Shown one piece after another: positions 17,968 through 27,461 of a stretch of 64,000 nucleotides of DNA. This DNA is from Shimia sp. R9_2. GTDB taxonomy: Bacteria > Pseudomonadota > Alphaproteobacteria > Rhodobacterales > Rhodobacteraceae. The DNA lies in assembly GCF_017743735.1 (NCBI RefSeq), contig NZ_JAGHRO010000009.1, forward strand, positions 82,532-146,531, in the 5' to 3' direction. A program made the position numbers and the translations under genes. The notes below the pieces were generated by a model. It ran no database searches and had not been told where the DNA came from. It saw nothing but the letters and a program-made list of their open reading frames with translations. Positions within the stretch are counted from its first letter, which is position 1, and each line of letters begins with the position of its first letter.

Positions 17968-19458
17968 ATGACGACGATAGGAGCACAGCGCGGATCTGCG
18001 GACGCTCTTGAATTTGACATGTCTGATACTGTGGACATACCGTTGGTCGTTGATTTGGACGGCACGCTGACCAAATCAGATACGATGCACGAAGCGCTTT
18101 TGCTGTTGATTGCAAAGCAGCCTGCAAAATTGCCTCAGATTGTCTCTTGGCTGTTTGCGGGGAAAGCGCAGTTCAAAGACAAGCTGGCCGCCGAAATGGT
18201 GGTTGATGCCGACAGCGTGCCGCTGCGTGAGGATGTGTTGGCGCAGATTTCTGCGGCCAAAGAGAGTGGGCGGCAGGTGCTGCTGGTGTCGGCCTCAAAC
18301 CACAGACAGGTGAGTCTGATCGGGGATCAGCTGGAGCTGTTTGACGAGGCGATTGGCTCGGATGCGCAGCGCAATCTTGCAGGCAGCGCCAAGGCGCAAT
18401 GGCTTGTGGATCGGTTTGGCGAGCGGGGCTTTGATTATATCGGGGATTCCAGCGCCGACCTTGAGGTTTGGCCCAAGGCGCGCAAGGCAATCACCATCGG
18501 GGCCAAGCCGGCGGTGCGTGCGCGTGTGGATGCGATGGATGTCGAGGTCACCCATTTGGACAGGAATAGTGATGAAAGCGCGACGCGCAAAGCGCGCCAT
18601 TACCTCAAAGCGATGCGGCCGCATCAGTGGCTGAAGAACCTTTTGGTGTTTGTACCTGCGCTGGCCGCGCATGAGATGTCGATGCTGCTGCCGTCGTTTT
18701 TTGCCTTTTGTGCCTTTAGTCTCGCGGCCTCCAGCATCTATTTGATCAATGATATGCTCGACTTGCACGTGGACCGGCAACACCCGCGCAAATGCAAACG
18801 CCCGTTTGCGGCGGGTACCATTCCGGTCGCCCATGGGGTTGTGCATTCGGCGGGGCTGTTTCTGACGGCGATGGTGATTGCGGCCTTCCTGCCATCGGCC
18901 TTTGCATTGGTTCTGGTAGGCTATGTGGCGCTGACCTTTGCCTATTCTCTGGTGCTCAAGCGCAAGCTGATGATTGATATCTGGACCCTTGGTGCGCTTT
19001 ACACGATCCGGATCGTGGCCGGTGGCGCGGCCAGTGGCATCCCGCTGTCTGAGTGGCTTCTGGCGTTCTCGATGTTTGTCTTCCTTGCGCTGGCTGCGGT
19101 GAAGCGGATTTCCGAGCTCAAGGATCTGGAAGCGCGGGATTTGGACAGCACCGATGGGCGCGGATACAGCGTGGGCGATTTGCCTGTGGTGCTGGGGGCG
19201 ATGTTGGCTTCCGGCTATTGTTCGGTGGTGATCCTGGCGCTTTATGTCTCCAACTCCAATGTGGCGAGCCTATACTCGGAACCAAAGCTTCTTTGGTTGG
19301 TGTGCATGATGCTGCTTTATTGGATCAATCGCGTGGCCATCATCTCCTATCGCGGAGAGATGGATGACGATCCCATTGTTTTTGCTCTCAAAGATAAGGT
19401 GAGCCTGATTGTCTTTGCCGCCTGCGGCGCGGTGTTTCTGGCGAGTGCGCAGCTATGA
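17968..19458 (+). CDS. HAD phosphatase-UbiA prenyltransferase fusion (DPPR synthase-like)
   Basis: A 496-residue two-domain protein. Residues 25-195 are a HAD-like phosphatase (VVDLDGTLTKSDT, VSASNH, YIGDSSADLEVW). Residues 205-496 are a polytopic UbiA domain with AMRPHQWLKNLLVF, the prenyl-diphosphate motif YLINDMLDLHVD and a second acidic motif SELKDLEARDLD. The UbiA part resembles decaprenyl-phosphate phosphoribosyltransferase (mycobacterial Rv3806c), which makes polyprenyl-phosphoryl 5-phosphoribose; the HAD part could then remove the 5-phosphate. It is the first gene of a tightly coupled operon, overlapping gtrA by 4 nt. ATG 18019 is an alternative start. The ribosome site is weak at both. 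Confidence 0.82.
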   Translation: MTTIGAQRGSADALEFDMSDTVDIPLVVDLDGTLTKSDTMHEALLLLIAKQPAKLPQIVSWLFAGKAQFKDKLAAEMVVDADSVPLREDVLAQISAAKESGRQVLLVSASNHRQVSLIGDQLELFDEAIGSDAQRNLAGSAKAQWLVDRFGERGFDYIGDSSADLEVWPKARKAITIGAKPAVRARVDAMDVEVTHLDRNSDESATRKARHYLKAMRPHQWLKNLLVFVPALAAHEMSMLLPSFFAFCAFSLAASSIYLINDMLDLHVDRQHPRKCKRPFAAGTIPVAHGVVHSAGLFLTAMVIAAFLPSAFALVLVGYVALTFAYSLVLKRKLMIDIWTLGALYTIRIVAGGAASGIPLSEWLLAFSMFVFLALAAVKRISELKDLEARDLDSTDGRGYSVGDLPVVLGAMLASGYCSVVILALYVSNSNVASLYSEPKLLWLVCMMLLYWINRVAIISYRGEMDDDPIVFALKDKVSLIVFAACGAVFLASAQL

Positions 19459-19874
19459 CACTGACGCAACTTGTCACCCGCTACAGCGCGTTTGCGGTGG
19501 TGGCGACCATCGCGAACCTGCTGACGCAGCGCTTGTCCCTGGCGCTATATGAAGGCAGTTTTGGGGTTCCGCTGGCGATTTTTGTCGGCACGGTTGTGGG
19601 GCTGGTGGTGAAGTTTCACCTCGACAAGCGCTGGATCTTTTTTGATGTCTCCAAGGAGGCGCAGAGCCGGAAATTTGGCCTCTACACCCTGATGGGGGTG
19701 ATCACGACGGTGATTTTCTGGGGCTCGGAGTATGGGTTCTGGCTGGTCTGGCAGACCGATTTGATGCGCGAAGTGGGCGCTGTGCTGGGTTTGAGCATCG
19801 GCTATTTCTGCAAGTATCATCTGGACAAGCGGTTTGTGTTTACCCCTGCGGCTGGCGTTGGGGGGCATGCATGA
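19455..19874 (+). CDS. GtrA-family membrane protein
   Basis: A 139-residue protein with four transmembrane helices and the GtrA duplicated motif, VKFHLDKRWIF (about residue 52) and CKYHLDKRFVFTP (about residue 120). GtrA proteins are linked to flipping or presenting polyprenyl-phosphate sugars; the mycobacterial Rv3789 homologue sits beside dprE1-dprE2 exactly as here. ATGA overlaps couple it to both neighbours. A role in moving polyprenyl-phosphoryl-arabinose, or anchoring the enzymes, is inferred from that context. Confidence 0.88.
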   Translation: MTLTQLVTRYSAFAVVATIANLLTQRLSLALYEGSFGVPLAIFVGTVVGLVVKFHLDKRWIFFDVSKEAQSRKFGLYTLMGVITTVIFWGSEYGFWLVWQTDLMREVGAVLGLSIGYFCKYHLDKRFVFTPAAGVGGHA

Positions 19875-21217
19875 TCAAGACGCAGACGCTCTCAGGCTGG
19901 GGACGCTGGCCGCAGCGCAAGTGCGCGACGGCGCCGCTTGATCCGGCAGGGTTTGACGCGCTGCCAGTGGCTGCGGGCAAGGGCATGATCGCGCGCGGCT
20001 TTGGCCGCTCTTATGGCGATATTGCCATGAACCCGGACCTCACATTGCTGGGCACAGCGCGCAATCGGATCCTGTCTTTTGATGAAGACACCGGCACGCT
20101 TGTGGCCGAAGCGGGCTTGAGCCTCACCGAAATTCTGGACGTGTTTGTACCGCGCGGCTGGTTTCCTGCGGTGACGCCGGGGACAAAATTTGTCTCGCTG
20201 GCGGGGCTGATCGCGGTGGATGCGCACGGCAAGAACCACCACAAGGTGGGCAGCTTTGGCGATCACGTTCTGTGGTTTGATCTTTATTGCGCGGACGGGC
20301 AGATCCGACGCTGTTCGCCTGAGGAGAACACCGCGCTGTTTCATGCCACGATTGGCGGCAATGGCTTGACGGGGCATATCCTGACGGTGTGCACCAAGCT
20401 GCTGTCGATCCCTTCGGGTTGGGTGCGGCAGACCACCCATGTGGCGGAAAACCTCGCTGACGCGATTGAGATTTTTGAGACCCACAACGATGTGACCTAT
20501 TCTGTGGCCTGGATCGACTGTTTGGCCAAAGGTGCGCATCGCGGGCGCTCGCTGGTGTTTCTGGGAGAGCATGCCGCGCCTGAGGAATTGGCTGCGGCCC
20601 AGCGGGATCTGCCATTTGATATTCCCTTGCGCAAGAAGCAACGGATGCCGATGGATGCGCCCTCCTGGGCGCTGAACACCTACACCATTCGTGCCTTCAA
20701 CCGGCTCTATCACAAGAAGAATTCTCAAAATCTCGCACCGCAGCTCGTTGACTATGACCGGTATTTCTATCCGCTGGATGCGATCCTTGAGTGGAACCGG
20801 CTTTATGGGCGCGGCGGGTTTGCGCAGTATCAATGTGCGCTGCCGCTGGCGGAGTCTGAGGCCGGGCTGACCAAGCTGTTGACCGCGATTTCCGATGCGG
20901 GGCTTGGCTCTTTCCTTGCAGTGCTGAAACGCTTTGGCCCCGGCGCGCCGCAGCGGCCTCTGTCGTTTCCGATGGAAGGCTACACGCTGGCGCTTGATTT
21001 CCAGCTGTCGCCGCGCGCGCTGACCCTGATGACCGCGCTTGATGAGATTACAACGGACCATGGCGGGCGTCTTTACATGGCGAAGGACAGCCGCATGAGC
21101 CAGCCGATGCTTGAGGCAGGATATGCCGAGGGCTTGCCTGCGTTTCGTGACCTGCGCGCCCAATCCGGTGCGCGCGGGCTATTTCAATCTATGCAATCCC
21201 AGAGGCTGAACCTGTGA
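19871..21217 (+). CDS. dprE1: Decaprenylphosphoryl-ribose 2'-oxidase homologue
   Basis: A 448-residue FAD enzyme of the VAO/D-arabinono-lactone oxidase family. It is expected to oxidise the 2'-hydroxyl of polyprenyl-phosphoryl ribose to the keto form. FAD-domain motifs are GFGRSYGDIAMN and PGTKFVSLAGLIAVDAHGKN followed by HHKVGSFGDHV, closely matching the DprE1 signature. The C-terminal part keeps a substrate-domain block, GGRLYMAKDSRMS. Length fits the family (about 460). It overlaps gtrA (ATGA) and dprE2 (GTGA). The gene order GtrA-DprE1-DprE2 is the mycobacterial order, which strengthens the call. Confidence 0.88.
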   Translation: MIKTQTLSGWGRWPQRKCATAPLDPAGFDALPVAAGKGMIARGFGRSYGDIAMNPDLTLLGTARNRILSFDEDTGTLVAEAGLSLTEILDVFVPRGWFPAVTPGTKFVSLAGLIAVDAHGKNHHKVGSFGDHVLWFDLYCADGQIRRCSPEENTALFHATIGGNGLTGHILTVCTKLLSIPSGWVRQTTHVAENLADAIEIFETHNDVTYSVAWIDCLAKGAHRGRSLVFLGEHAAPEELAAAQRDLPFDIPLRKKQRMPMDAPSWALNTYTIRAFNRLYHKKNSQNLAPQLVDYDRYFYPLDAILEWNRLYGRGGFAQYQCALPLAESEAGLTKLLTAISDAGLGSFLAVLKRFGPGAPQRPLSFPMEGYTLALDFQLSPRALTLMTALDEITTDHGGRLYMAKDSRMSQPMLEAGYAEGLPAFRDLRAQSGARGLFQSMQSQRLNL

Positions 21218-21957
21218 CACCTGCCGACACTCCCGCATTGATCCTTGGTGCCCGGTCCGGCATCGCCCGTGGCATTGCCGTCGCGCTGGCCAAGCGTGGG
21301 CATCCCATTATGCTGGCCGCGCGCAATGCGCAGCGGCTGGAGGCGGATGTCTCCGATATCTCTATCCGGCACAGCGTGGAGGTGTCCGCGCATGATTTTG
21401 ATGTGCTGGATGTGGCGGGGCATCAGAGCTTTCTTGAAAGCCTGCCGATGAAGCCGGGCATCGTGGTCTGCGCCATCGGTGTTCTGGGCGACCAGGAGGC
21501 GGATGCGGGGGACAGCGCGGCGACCAAGCTGATTGTTGAGAGCAATTTCCTCGCGCCATGCCTGTTTCTGGAGCGGGTGGCGACGCAGATGTCCGCTTCA
21601 GGGCGGGGCGGGCATATTGTTGGCATAGGCTCTGTTGCCGGTGATCGCGGGCGCGCCAAAAACTACGTCTATGGCTCCGCCAAGGCGGGGTTTGCGGCCT
21701 ATCTTTCCGGCCTGCGGCAGAAATATGCGGCCAGCGCGCTGCATGTGATGACGGTGAAGCCGGGCTTTGTGCGCACCGCGATGACGGAGGGGATGGATCT
21801 GCCCGGACCGCTGACCACCGACGCAGAGCCGTTTGCCGAGCGCGTCGTGGCGGCGATGGAGAAGGGCAAGCTTGTCTATTACGACATGCGGTGGCGTGCG
21901 CTGATGGGCGTGATCACGCATCTGCCCGAACGTATTTTTATGAAGACCAAATTTTGA
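21214..21957 (+). CDS. dprE2: Short-chain dehydrogenase, DprE2-like keto reductase
   Basis: A 247-residue SDR. The cofactor motif is ILGARSGIARGIAVALAKRG, near the N-terminus, and the active site is IGSVAGDRGR with YVYGSAKAGF (catalytic Ser, Tyr and Lys). In the known pathway DprE2 reduces the 2'-keto sugar made by DprE1 with NADH, giving polyprenyl-phosphoryl-arabinose; that assignment here rests on sequence type plus strict coupling to dprE1. The GTG start overlaps the dprE1 stop. A gap of only 16 nt leads to the GT-C gene. Confidence 0.85.
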   Translation: MTPADTPALILGARSGIARGIAVALAKRGHPIMLAARNAQRLEADVSDISIRHSVEVSAHDFDVLDVAGHQSFLESLPMKPGIVVCAIGVLGDQEADAGDSAATKLIVESNFLAPCLFLERVATQMSASGRGGHIVGIGSVAGDRGRAKNYVYGSAKAGFAAYLSGLRQKYAASALHVMTVKPGFVRTAMTEGMDLPGPLTTDAEPFAERVVAAMEKGKLVYYDMRWRALMGVITHLPERIFMKTKF

Positions 21958-21973
21958 AGAGATCGGACGGCAA

Positions 21974-23608
21974 ATGGATCAGCCACATAAATTCCAAGAT
22001 TTTATACTGGCCCTCGGGCTGACCTGCATCGGGGCGGCGCTGGCGTGGTTTCTGTCTGGCGGTCTGCCGTTCATTGGCATTGATGATGCTGCGATCACCC
22101 GATCCTATGCTGAAAACGTCGCCAATGGGGCGGGGTATGTTTACAATGTGGGCGGCGAAAAGGTCGAAGGTTCCACCGCGTTTCTGTGGATGAGCATTCT
22201 GACGGTGGCCTACAGTCTGACGCCCACGCCGGAGTTTCTGATCATCGGATTATGTGCGCTGTTTGCACTTGGCGCGGTCTATATCACCCTGCGTCTGGTG
22301 CGGGCGCTGACCGATTGGCTGGACGTGCCAACCGGACCGGCGCTGTGGACCATGGCGCTGTTCCTGATGGCCAGCCCGGGGTATTTCATGTGGTCGGTCT
22401 GGACCATGATGGAGCTGGCGCTGTGGTCGATGATGGTGATCTGGCTGGTGTTTCTGCTGGCCAAGCGGGTGGAGGACGATTTTGGCCCCAGCAACGGGCT
22501 GGCGCTGGTTCTGGCAGCCGCATTGATGCCCTTGGTGCGCCCTGAAGGTATTTTGGTGGCAGTGGGGCTGATCTGTTTGAGCTTTCTGCTCTCGCTGCGG
22601 TCCTGGCGCGTTCTGGGGCTGTCTGTCCTCGCGGCGGGCGGCTCTTTTGTGGCGGTCACCTTTTTCCGGCTGAGCTATTTTGGCCAGCCGTTTCCCAACA
22701 CCTTTTATGCCAAGGTTTCCTCTGATCGGTTGCAGGGGCTGGCGGACGGGATGAAATATCTCTTTGATTTCCTGCTGCGCAGCCCGTTCACGGATATTTT
22801 GGTGATGATCTGGCTGGGGCTGACCTTTTGGGCGCTGTTTGAGGCGCGGCACAGCCGCCCCGGCACGCGCGCGCTGATCGTTGCGGCTGCGGCCATATTT
22901 GGCCTGCTGATGACCTATGCGGCGCTTGGTGGCGATCACTTTGTGCTCTGGCGGTTCTATCAGCCGGTGGCCCCGTTGCTGCCTGTTGCGCTGGCGCTTC
23001 TGGTTGCTTTGGGGGCTGGGATGCCCTCTACAACCCTCGGTGCGGCGAAGGTGGCCGGCGCGGTTGCTGCGCTCGGCATCATGCTGATTGGGTGGGGGCA
23101 ATACTACCAATCACGCTTTGATATCCGCAAAGAATATGTGCTGGTGGAGCAGGGGCTCGATTTTGGTGCGTTCCTCAACGAGGTGGAACCGCGCCCCTCA
23201 ATTGGCGTGGGTCCGGCGGGCGGCATTGCGCTGGCGTATGACGGGCACATCTATGATCTGCTTGGGCTGAACTGGGTTGAGATGGCGCATGCCAATCCCG
23301 TGAAGATCGGGATGCGCAACCACGCGAGTTTTGACAAGCCGACATTCTGGAAGCACCAACCGGACGTGCTTGCCGCCTTCAACCGGGCCTGCACAAAAGA
23401 TCAGGGGCTGGCGTTCTGGTCACATGCGGACAGCGCCTTTGACGGGCTGTATTCGGATGCGGATTTTCAGGCTGCCTATGTGCCGGTTGCCTTTCGAAAC
23501 ACAACCCAATGTTGGCCAAGTTTCGCGCGGCACGAATGGTTGGCAAAAGCGACCCCAAGTGATGCGATCCTGGTCTATGATTGGGCAGATGTGATCAAAC
23601 TGGACTGA
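21974..23608 (+). CDS. GT-C membrane glycosyltransferase, AftB-like arabinofuranosyltransferase
   Basis: A 544-residue protein with about ten transmembrane helices in the first 400 residues and a C-terminal periplasmic domain. The first extracytoplasmic loop has the acidic GT-C motif GIDDAAITRSYAENVANG followed by YVYNVGGEKVEGSTAFLW, the pattern of AftB (Rv3805c)-type transferases that use polyprenyl-phosphoryl-arabinose. Position directly after the donor-synthesis genes makes arabinose the likely sugar. The acceptor is unknown. It is followed after 6 nt by a flippase gene. Confidence 0.78.
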   Translation: MDQPHKFQDFILALGLTCIGAALAWFLSGGLPFIGIDDAAITRSYAENVANGAGYVYNVGGEKVEGSTAFLWMSILTVAYSLTPTPEFLIIGLCALFALGAVYITLRLVRALTDWLDVPTGPALWTMALFLMASPGYFMWSVWTMMELALWSMMVIWLVFLLAKRVEDDFGPSNGLALVLAAALMPLVRPEGILVAVGLICLSFLLSLRSWRVLGLSVLAAGGSFVAVTFFRLSYFGQPFPNTFYAKVSSDRLQGLADGMKYLFDFLLRSPFTDILVMIWLGLTFWALFEARHSRPGTRALIVAAAAIFGLLMTYAALGGDHFVLWRFYQPVAPLLPVALALLVALGAGMPSTTLGAAKVAGAVAALGIMLIGWGQYYQSRFDIRKEYVLVEQGLDFGAFLNEVEPRPSIGVGPAGGIALAYDGHIYDLLGLNWVEMAHANPVKIGMRNHASFDKPTFWKHQPDVLAAFNRACTKDQGLAFWSHADSAFDGLYSDADFQAAYVPVAFRNTTQCWPSFARHEWLAKATPSDAILVYDWADVIKLD

Positions 23609-23614
23609 TCCGCC

Positions 23615-25072
23615 ATGGGCTCTGAAAACGGCAACTCCGGCCATTCCACCAAGGGATTTTTTGTCAACGTCGGCTCCCTTGTGTCTGCGCGCCTGTTTCT
23701 GGCGTTGTCGCAGATTTTGGTTTTGCCGGTGGTGGCGCGTTATCTCACGGTGGATGAGTTTGCCCTGATTGCCATGGCGATGTCGCTGATCGTCTTTTGC
23801 AGCGTTTTGAGCGATGCGGGGCTTGGGCGGTCGTTGATCCGGACGCCGGAGTATGACCATGACGAATGGGTCAGTGTGTTCTGGCTGCTTGTGATGGTGG
23901 GGGGCGGTTTGATGGCTGTCATCCTGCTGGCCGCGCCGCTTTGGGCGTCATTCTTTGCGCAGCCGGAGCTGGTGAAGATCATTGCGGCGCTGTCGGTGGT
24001 GCCTCTGATGCAGGCCATTGCCGCCACGCCCAACGCGGAGATCGAGCGGCGGGAAAATTACACAGGCATTGCCAAGGTACAGACCATCACAACGGTGTTC
24101 AGCCTTGGCGCGGTTGTGATACTTGCGGTGCTCGGCGCCGGTGTCTGGGCGCTTGTCGCGCAACAGCTGGCGCTGGCCGGGGTCAGATTGGCCGGTATTC
24201 TGTACCTGTCCGAGTTTCGCCCCACGCGGGTATTCCGCCCCGCTCTGGTGAGGCCACACCTTGAGTTTGCCCGAAATGCTTTGATTGTGTCGGCCATTTC
24301 AGCCGTAAAAGCGCAGTCTGCGGTGATGAGCATCGGGAAGTTCAACGGGGAGGCGGCCTTGGGTCTGTTTTCCATGAGCGCCCGATTTTCCAAGTTGCCG
24401 CAGTTTGGCCTCGTCGGGCCAGCGTCCACGATTGTTTATGTCCGCATGGCGAAGGCTCAGCATGATCCCAAGCGGCTGGTCGACATCTATCTCAGCGCGA
24501 TGAACCTGATGGCGACGGTTCTGTTTCCCATCCTGGCCGTGACAGCGGCTGCGGGGACGGCGGTGTTCACCGTGGCGCTCTCAGATGATTGGGCGCAGGT
24601 TGCACCGATTTTTGCCTTTTCGATTGCGGGGCTGACATTTGAGGCGATTGCGGTGGTTTTGCTGTCCTGCATTTTCCGGGCTACCAATCGCACCGACTTG
24701 CATGTGCGCCTTATGACGGAATCCGCGGTTCTCTATACGGTTATGGTACTCTGCGCCGCTGCATTTTCTGATGTGCTCGGCGTGGCGACGGTGATCACGG
24801 TCTGGGGGCTGGTCATTGTGCCGCGTGGTTGGATTTTGGCGCAGAAAATCGTGCCGATCAGCCTGGCAGATTGCGTCAATGCGATCGCTGCACCGCTTTT
24901 GCTTTCTGTGGGTTTGGTCTGCGCCCATATCGGGCTGCGGACACTCTGGGAGCCGGGTCATGTTGTGGAAATTCTATTGGCCGGAGGGCTGCTTGTGGTG
25001 GGGCTTGGCGGCACCATTTTGATGCGCCGTGAGACACTTCTGGAAGCGGTTGGGACGTTCAAACAGGCCTGA
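23615..25072 (+). CDS. Wzx-like oligosaccharide flippase (MOP superfamily)
   Basis: A 485-residue inner-membrane protein with about 12-14 hydrophobic helices. It has the Wzx/RfbX-type start KGFFVNVGSLVSARLFLALSQ and the conserved stretch RSLIRTPEYDHDEW in the second loop. Such proteins move polyprenyl-diphosphate-linked oligosaccharides to the periplasm. It is the last gene of the six-gene operon, suggesting that arabinose addition happens to a glycan built on a lipid carrier and flipped here. No Wzy polymerase is evident in the window. Confidence 0.83.
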   Translation: MGSENGNSGHSTKGFFVNVGSLVSARLFLALSQILVLPVVARYLTVDEFALIAMAMSLIVFCSVLSDAGLGRSLIRTPEYDHDEWVSVFWLLVMVGGGLMAVILLAAPLWASFFAQPELVKIIAALSVVPLMQAIAATPNAEIERRENYTGIAKVQTITTVFSLGAVVILAVLGAGVWALVAQQLALAGVRLAGILYLSEFRPTRVFRPALVRPHLEFARNALIVSAISAVKAQSAVMSIGKFNGEAALGLFSMSARFSKLPQFGLVGPASTIVYVRMAKAQHDPKRLVDIYLSAMNLMATVLFPILAVTAAAGTAVFTVALSDDWAQVAPIFAFSIAGLTFEAIAVVLLSCIFRATNRTDLHVRLMTESAVLYTVMVLCAAAFSDVLGVATVITVWGLVIVPRGWILAQKIVPISLADCVNAIAAPLLLSVGLVCAHIGLRTLWEPGHVVEILLAGGLLVVGLGGTILMRRETLLEAVGTFKQA

Positions 25073-25570
25073 AAAAGTCAATTTGCGCAGAGTTTGTGCA
25101 GCGGTGTTTTTTCAACGCATGAAATGCGCGAACACGGGTGATCGCCATATTTGACTGGCAAAAATGATGGGAAGACGGTAAGAAATAGTATATTCTTTAA
25201 CGTGTATTTTTCTGCATTTGTTCAATTTTGTTTTTGTTTTGAGGAGTTGGCGACGCATGTGCGGGCACAAGGCTGTTGTGGTCCCTGAGAGGGCATCTGT
25301 CTGAATATTGAAAATCCAGAATTCAGTCAGATGATTTGGGGGGATAGCGGAATTGTAATTTTGGGTGTTCACGCAATTTTGCATGCGGGAAAGCAACACT
25401 CGGGCTATCATCAACCAAAGACAAAACAACATGTATGCATATGATATTTGGTCGAATATTCTGATTATATATTGCTGAATTTCTTTTGGGGGTGCGGTTA
25501 TTGGGATGCCGCCTGAAGACGAAGCATTTGGTCGCCCGTTAATTTCTTGGGCGATCCAAGGAAGTGAATT
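25073..25570. other. AT-rich intergenic region
   Basis: A 498-bp gap between two genes on the same strand. I see no coding frame with domain similarity and no clear terminator. AT content rises sharply between 25160 and 25500, which suggests a promoter for the gene at 25571. Confidence 0.45.
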
Positions 25571-27316
25571 GTGTTTGGAAGTTTAGAAGAAAATACTGCG
25601 CTGCCCGGTCGGGATGACACCAAATCGCACCTGCTGCGACTTCTGGGAATTGGCCTGATTTCGTTTGTGATGGCGATGCTCACCCGGGTGGGGCTGATCA
25701 ACCATCCTCTGATCTATGATGAGCTTTATCAGTATTTGCCCTCGGTGAGTTGGCAGGAAAATCAGACCTTCACGGTGCTTGATGGGATCTATGACCGTGC
25801 CGCCCGGTTCTCGCAGTTTATTGCCTTCAGTTTTGACGTGATTGGCGAGCAATCGGCCTTTTCGGCGCGGCTGATCCCCTCGGTGATCCCGGGCGCGCTG
25901 TTGGTGGCGCTGATTGTGTCTTGGGCCTACCACGTCAGCGGGCGTGTCGCGGCATTGATTGCGCTGTGCTTTCTGCTGTTTTGGCCCAACGGCATCGAGG
26001 TGTCTCAGTATATCCGGTTCTACTCCGCCCAAGGGGTGCTTTTTGTGGCGGGCGCGTTGCTGGTTTACATCGCGTTGACCGAGATCACTTCTGTGATCTG
26101 GCGCGCGGCGGCGTTGGTTGCTGCGGCCATTGCGTTCCTTGTGGCGCTGGATTTGCAGATGCTGACCGCGCTTGGCGTCGGGGCGATCCTGCTGTGGGTG
26201 CTGGTGGTTTTTATGCCCGGTTGGCTGCGACGCTACCCCATGCTTTGGTGGCTCAATGGTGCCATTGTGCTTGGCCTGGCGATCTTCTTTCTCAGCGGTG
26301 TGGCGTCGGAGGAAATCAACTGGCTATGGACCACTTACAACTGGGAACCTTGGCCGCATGTGGATGATACGACGTTTTATCACCGCAATTTCCGCGACAA
26401 TTATCCGACCTTCTGGACGCTGTTTCCGGTGATTGCGATCATTGCGCTGCGGGCCAATTTTATGCCGGCCTCGTTTTGTCTGGCGCTTTTTGTCACCACC
26501 TTTCTGCTGCAGTCGTTTGGCGGTCTGAAAAACATCCGCTACCTCTATCCAACGATGCCGTTTTTCTTTGTTTTGTGGGGCATTGGCTTGCAGGCGGTGC
26601 TGCCGGTCTTTTGGCGTTTCCTGAAGACCAGCGCGACGGAGGCGTCGGGCAATTTTGTGCCATCAGTGCTGAAAAAGCCTCTGGCATTTGCGGTTTTGGG
26701 GATCAGCGCAGGCTTTTTGATCTTTGCCAATCCTGCCCTGCCGCGCAGCGCCAAGCTGATCCTGGGCCAAGATGAGAACATGCTGCTGGGTAAGACGCGC
26801 TGGCAGTGGGAGGGCGCGGAGGCGTTTTTGACACCCTGGCTGGCGGACAATCCTTTGATTGTCACCGACGAGGAGATGCGGGCTGTGGAATGGCTGGGGG
26901 ACTTTGACCTCGCTTACAACAAACCCAGGTTCTCCGAGCTGCTTTACAGTGTGAGCCCTGACGCGCCGCCTTTCTCGGTAGATCGGCGCACCGGACGGCC
27001 GTTGATTGGAGACTATGCTGATTTCCGTCTGGTGGTGTTTTGCCATCCTGTCGGGGTTTTTGTCACAAACGAGGCGGGCGCGCGCAATGGCAATATCCTG
27101 CGTCTGCTGCAGGAGGCGCGGAGCGCGGATTTGAGTGTGTCGCTGCAGACCGGCCGGGGCATGGCGATGGTTGGTTGGCGGCACAAAGCGCATATGGAGC
27201 TGCCGGAAGACTGTCGAAAGGTTCCGAATTTTGGTGATCCGTCTGCGGCCGGTCGTATTCTGTCTGGTGAATCCGTGCCGTGGAGTGTCGCGTCGTCCAC
27301 AGTTCGGACACATTGA
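25571..27316 (+). CDS. ArnT/PMT-like GT-C glycosyltransferase
   Basis: A 581-residue inner-membrane protein. About ten to twelve transmembrane helices fill residues 20-400, with a soluble C-terminal part. The first periplasmic loop carries the acidic motif IYDELYQYLPS, followed by YDRAARFSQF, as in PMT_2/ArnT-type enzymes using polyprenyl-phosphate sugar donors. The GTG start at 25571 has GGAAG 6 nt upstream. It may use the product of the GT2 synthase at 11305 or the arabinose donor made by the operon upstream. The exact sugar and acceptor are unknown. Confidence 0.75.
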   Translation: MFGSLEENTALPGRDDTKSHLLRLLGIGLISFVMAMLTRVGLINHPLIYDELYQYLPSVSWQENQTFTVLDGIYDRAARFSQFIAFSFDVIGEQSAFSARLIPSVIPGALLVALIVSWAYHVSGRVAALIALCFLLFWPNGIEVSQYIRFYSAQGVLFVAGALLVYIALTEITSVIWRAAALVAAAIAFLVALDLQMLTALGVGAILLWVLVVFMPGWLRRYPMLWWLNGAIVLGLAIFFLSGVASEEINWLWTTYNWEPWPHVDDTTFYHRNFRDNYPTFWTLFPVIAIIALRANFMPASFCLALFVTTFLLQSFGGLKNIRYLYPTMPFFFVLWGIGLQAVLPVFWRFLKTSATEASGNFVPSVLKKPLAFAVLGISAGFLIFANPALPRSAKLILGQDENMLLGKTRWQWEGAEAFLTPWLADNPLIVTDEEMRAVEWLGDFDLAYNKPRFSELLYSVSPDAPPFSVDRRTGRPLIGDYADFRLVVFCHPVGVFVTNEAGARNGNILRLLQEARSADLSVSLQTGRGMAMVGWRHKAHMELPEDCRKVPNFGDPSAAGRILSGESVPWSVASSTVRTH

Positions 27317-27461
27317 GAGGAGGATTTTCTGTCGGCCAACAACGTGACCGCTTTCCGTATTTGAGGACAAGATGTCACGAAACTGCGCCGCAGGTCGTTT
27401 AAGTTTTGGAGCAGATATTATGGATCTGCTTTTGAGAAATGATTTTTAGGAGTGCGAATTT

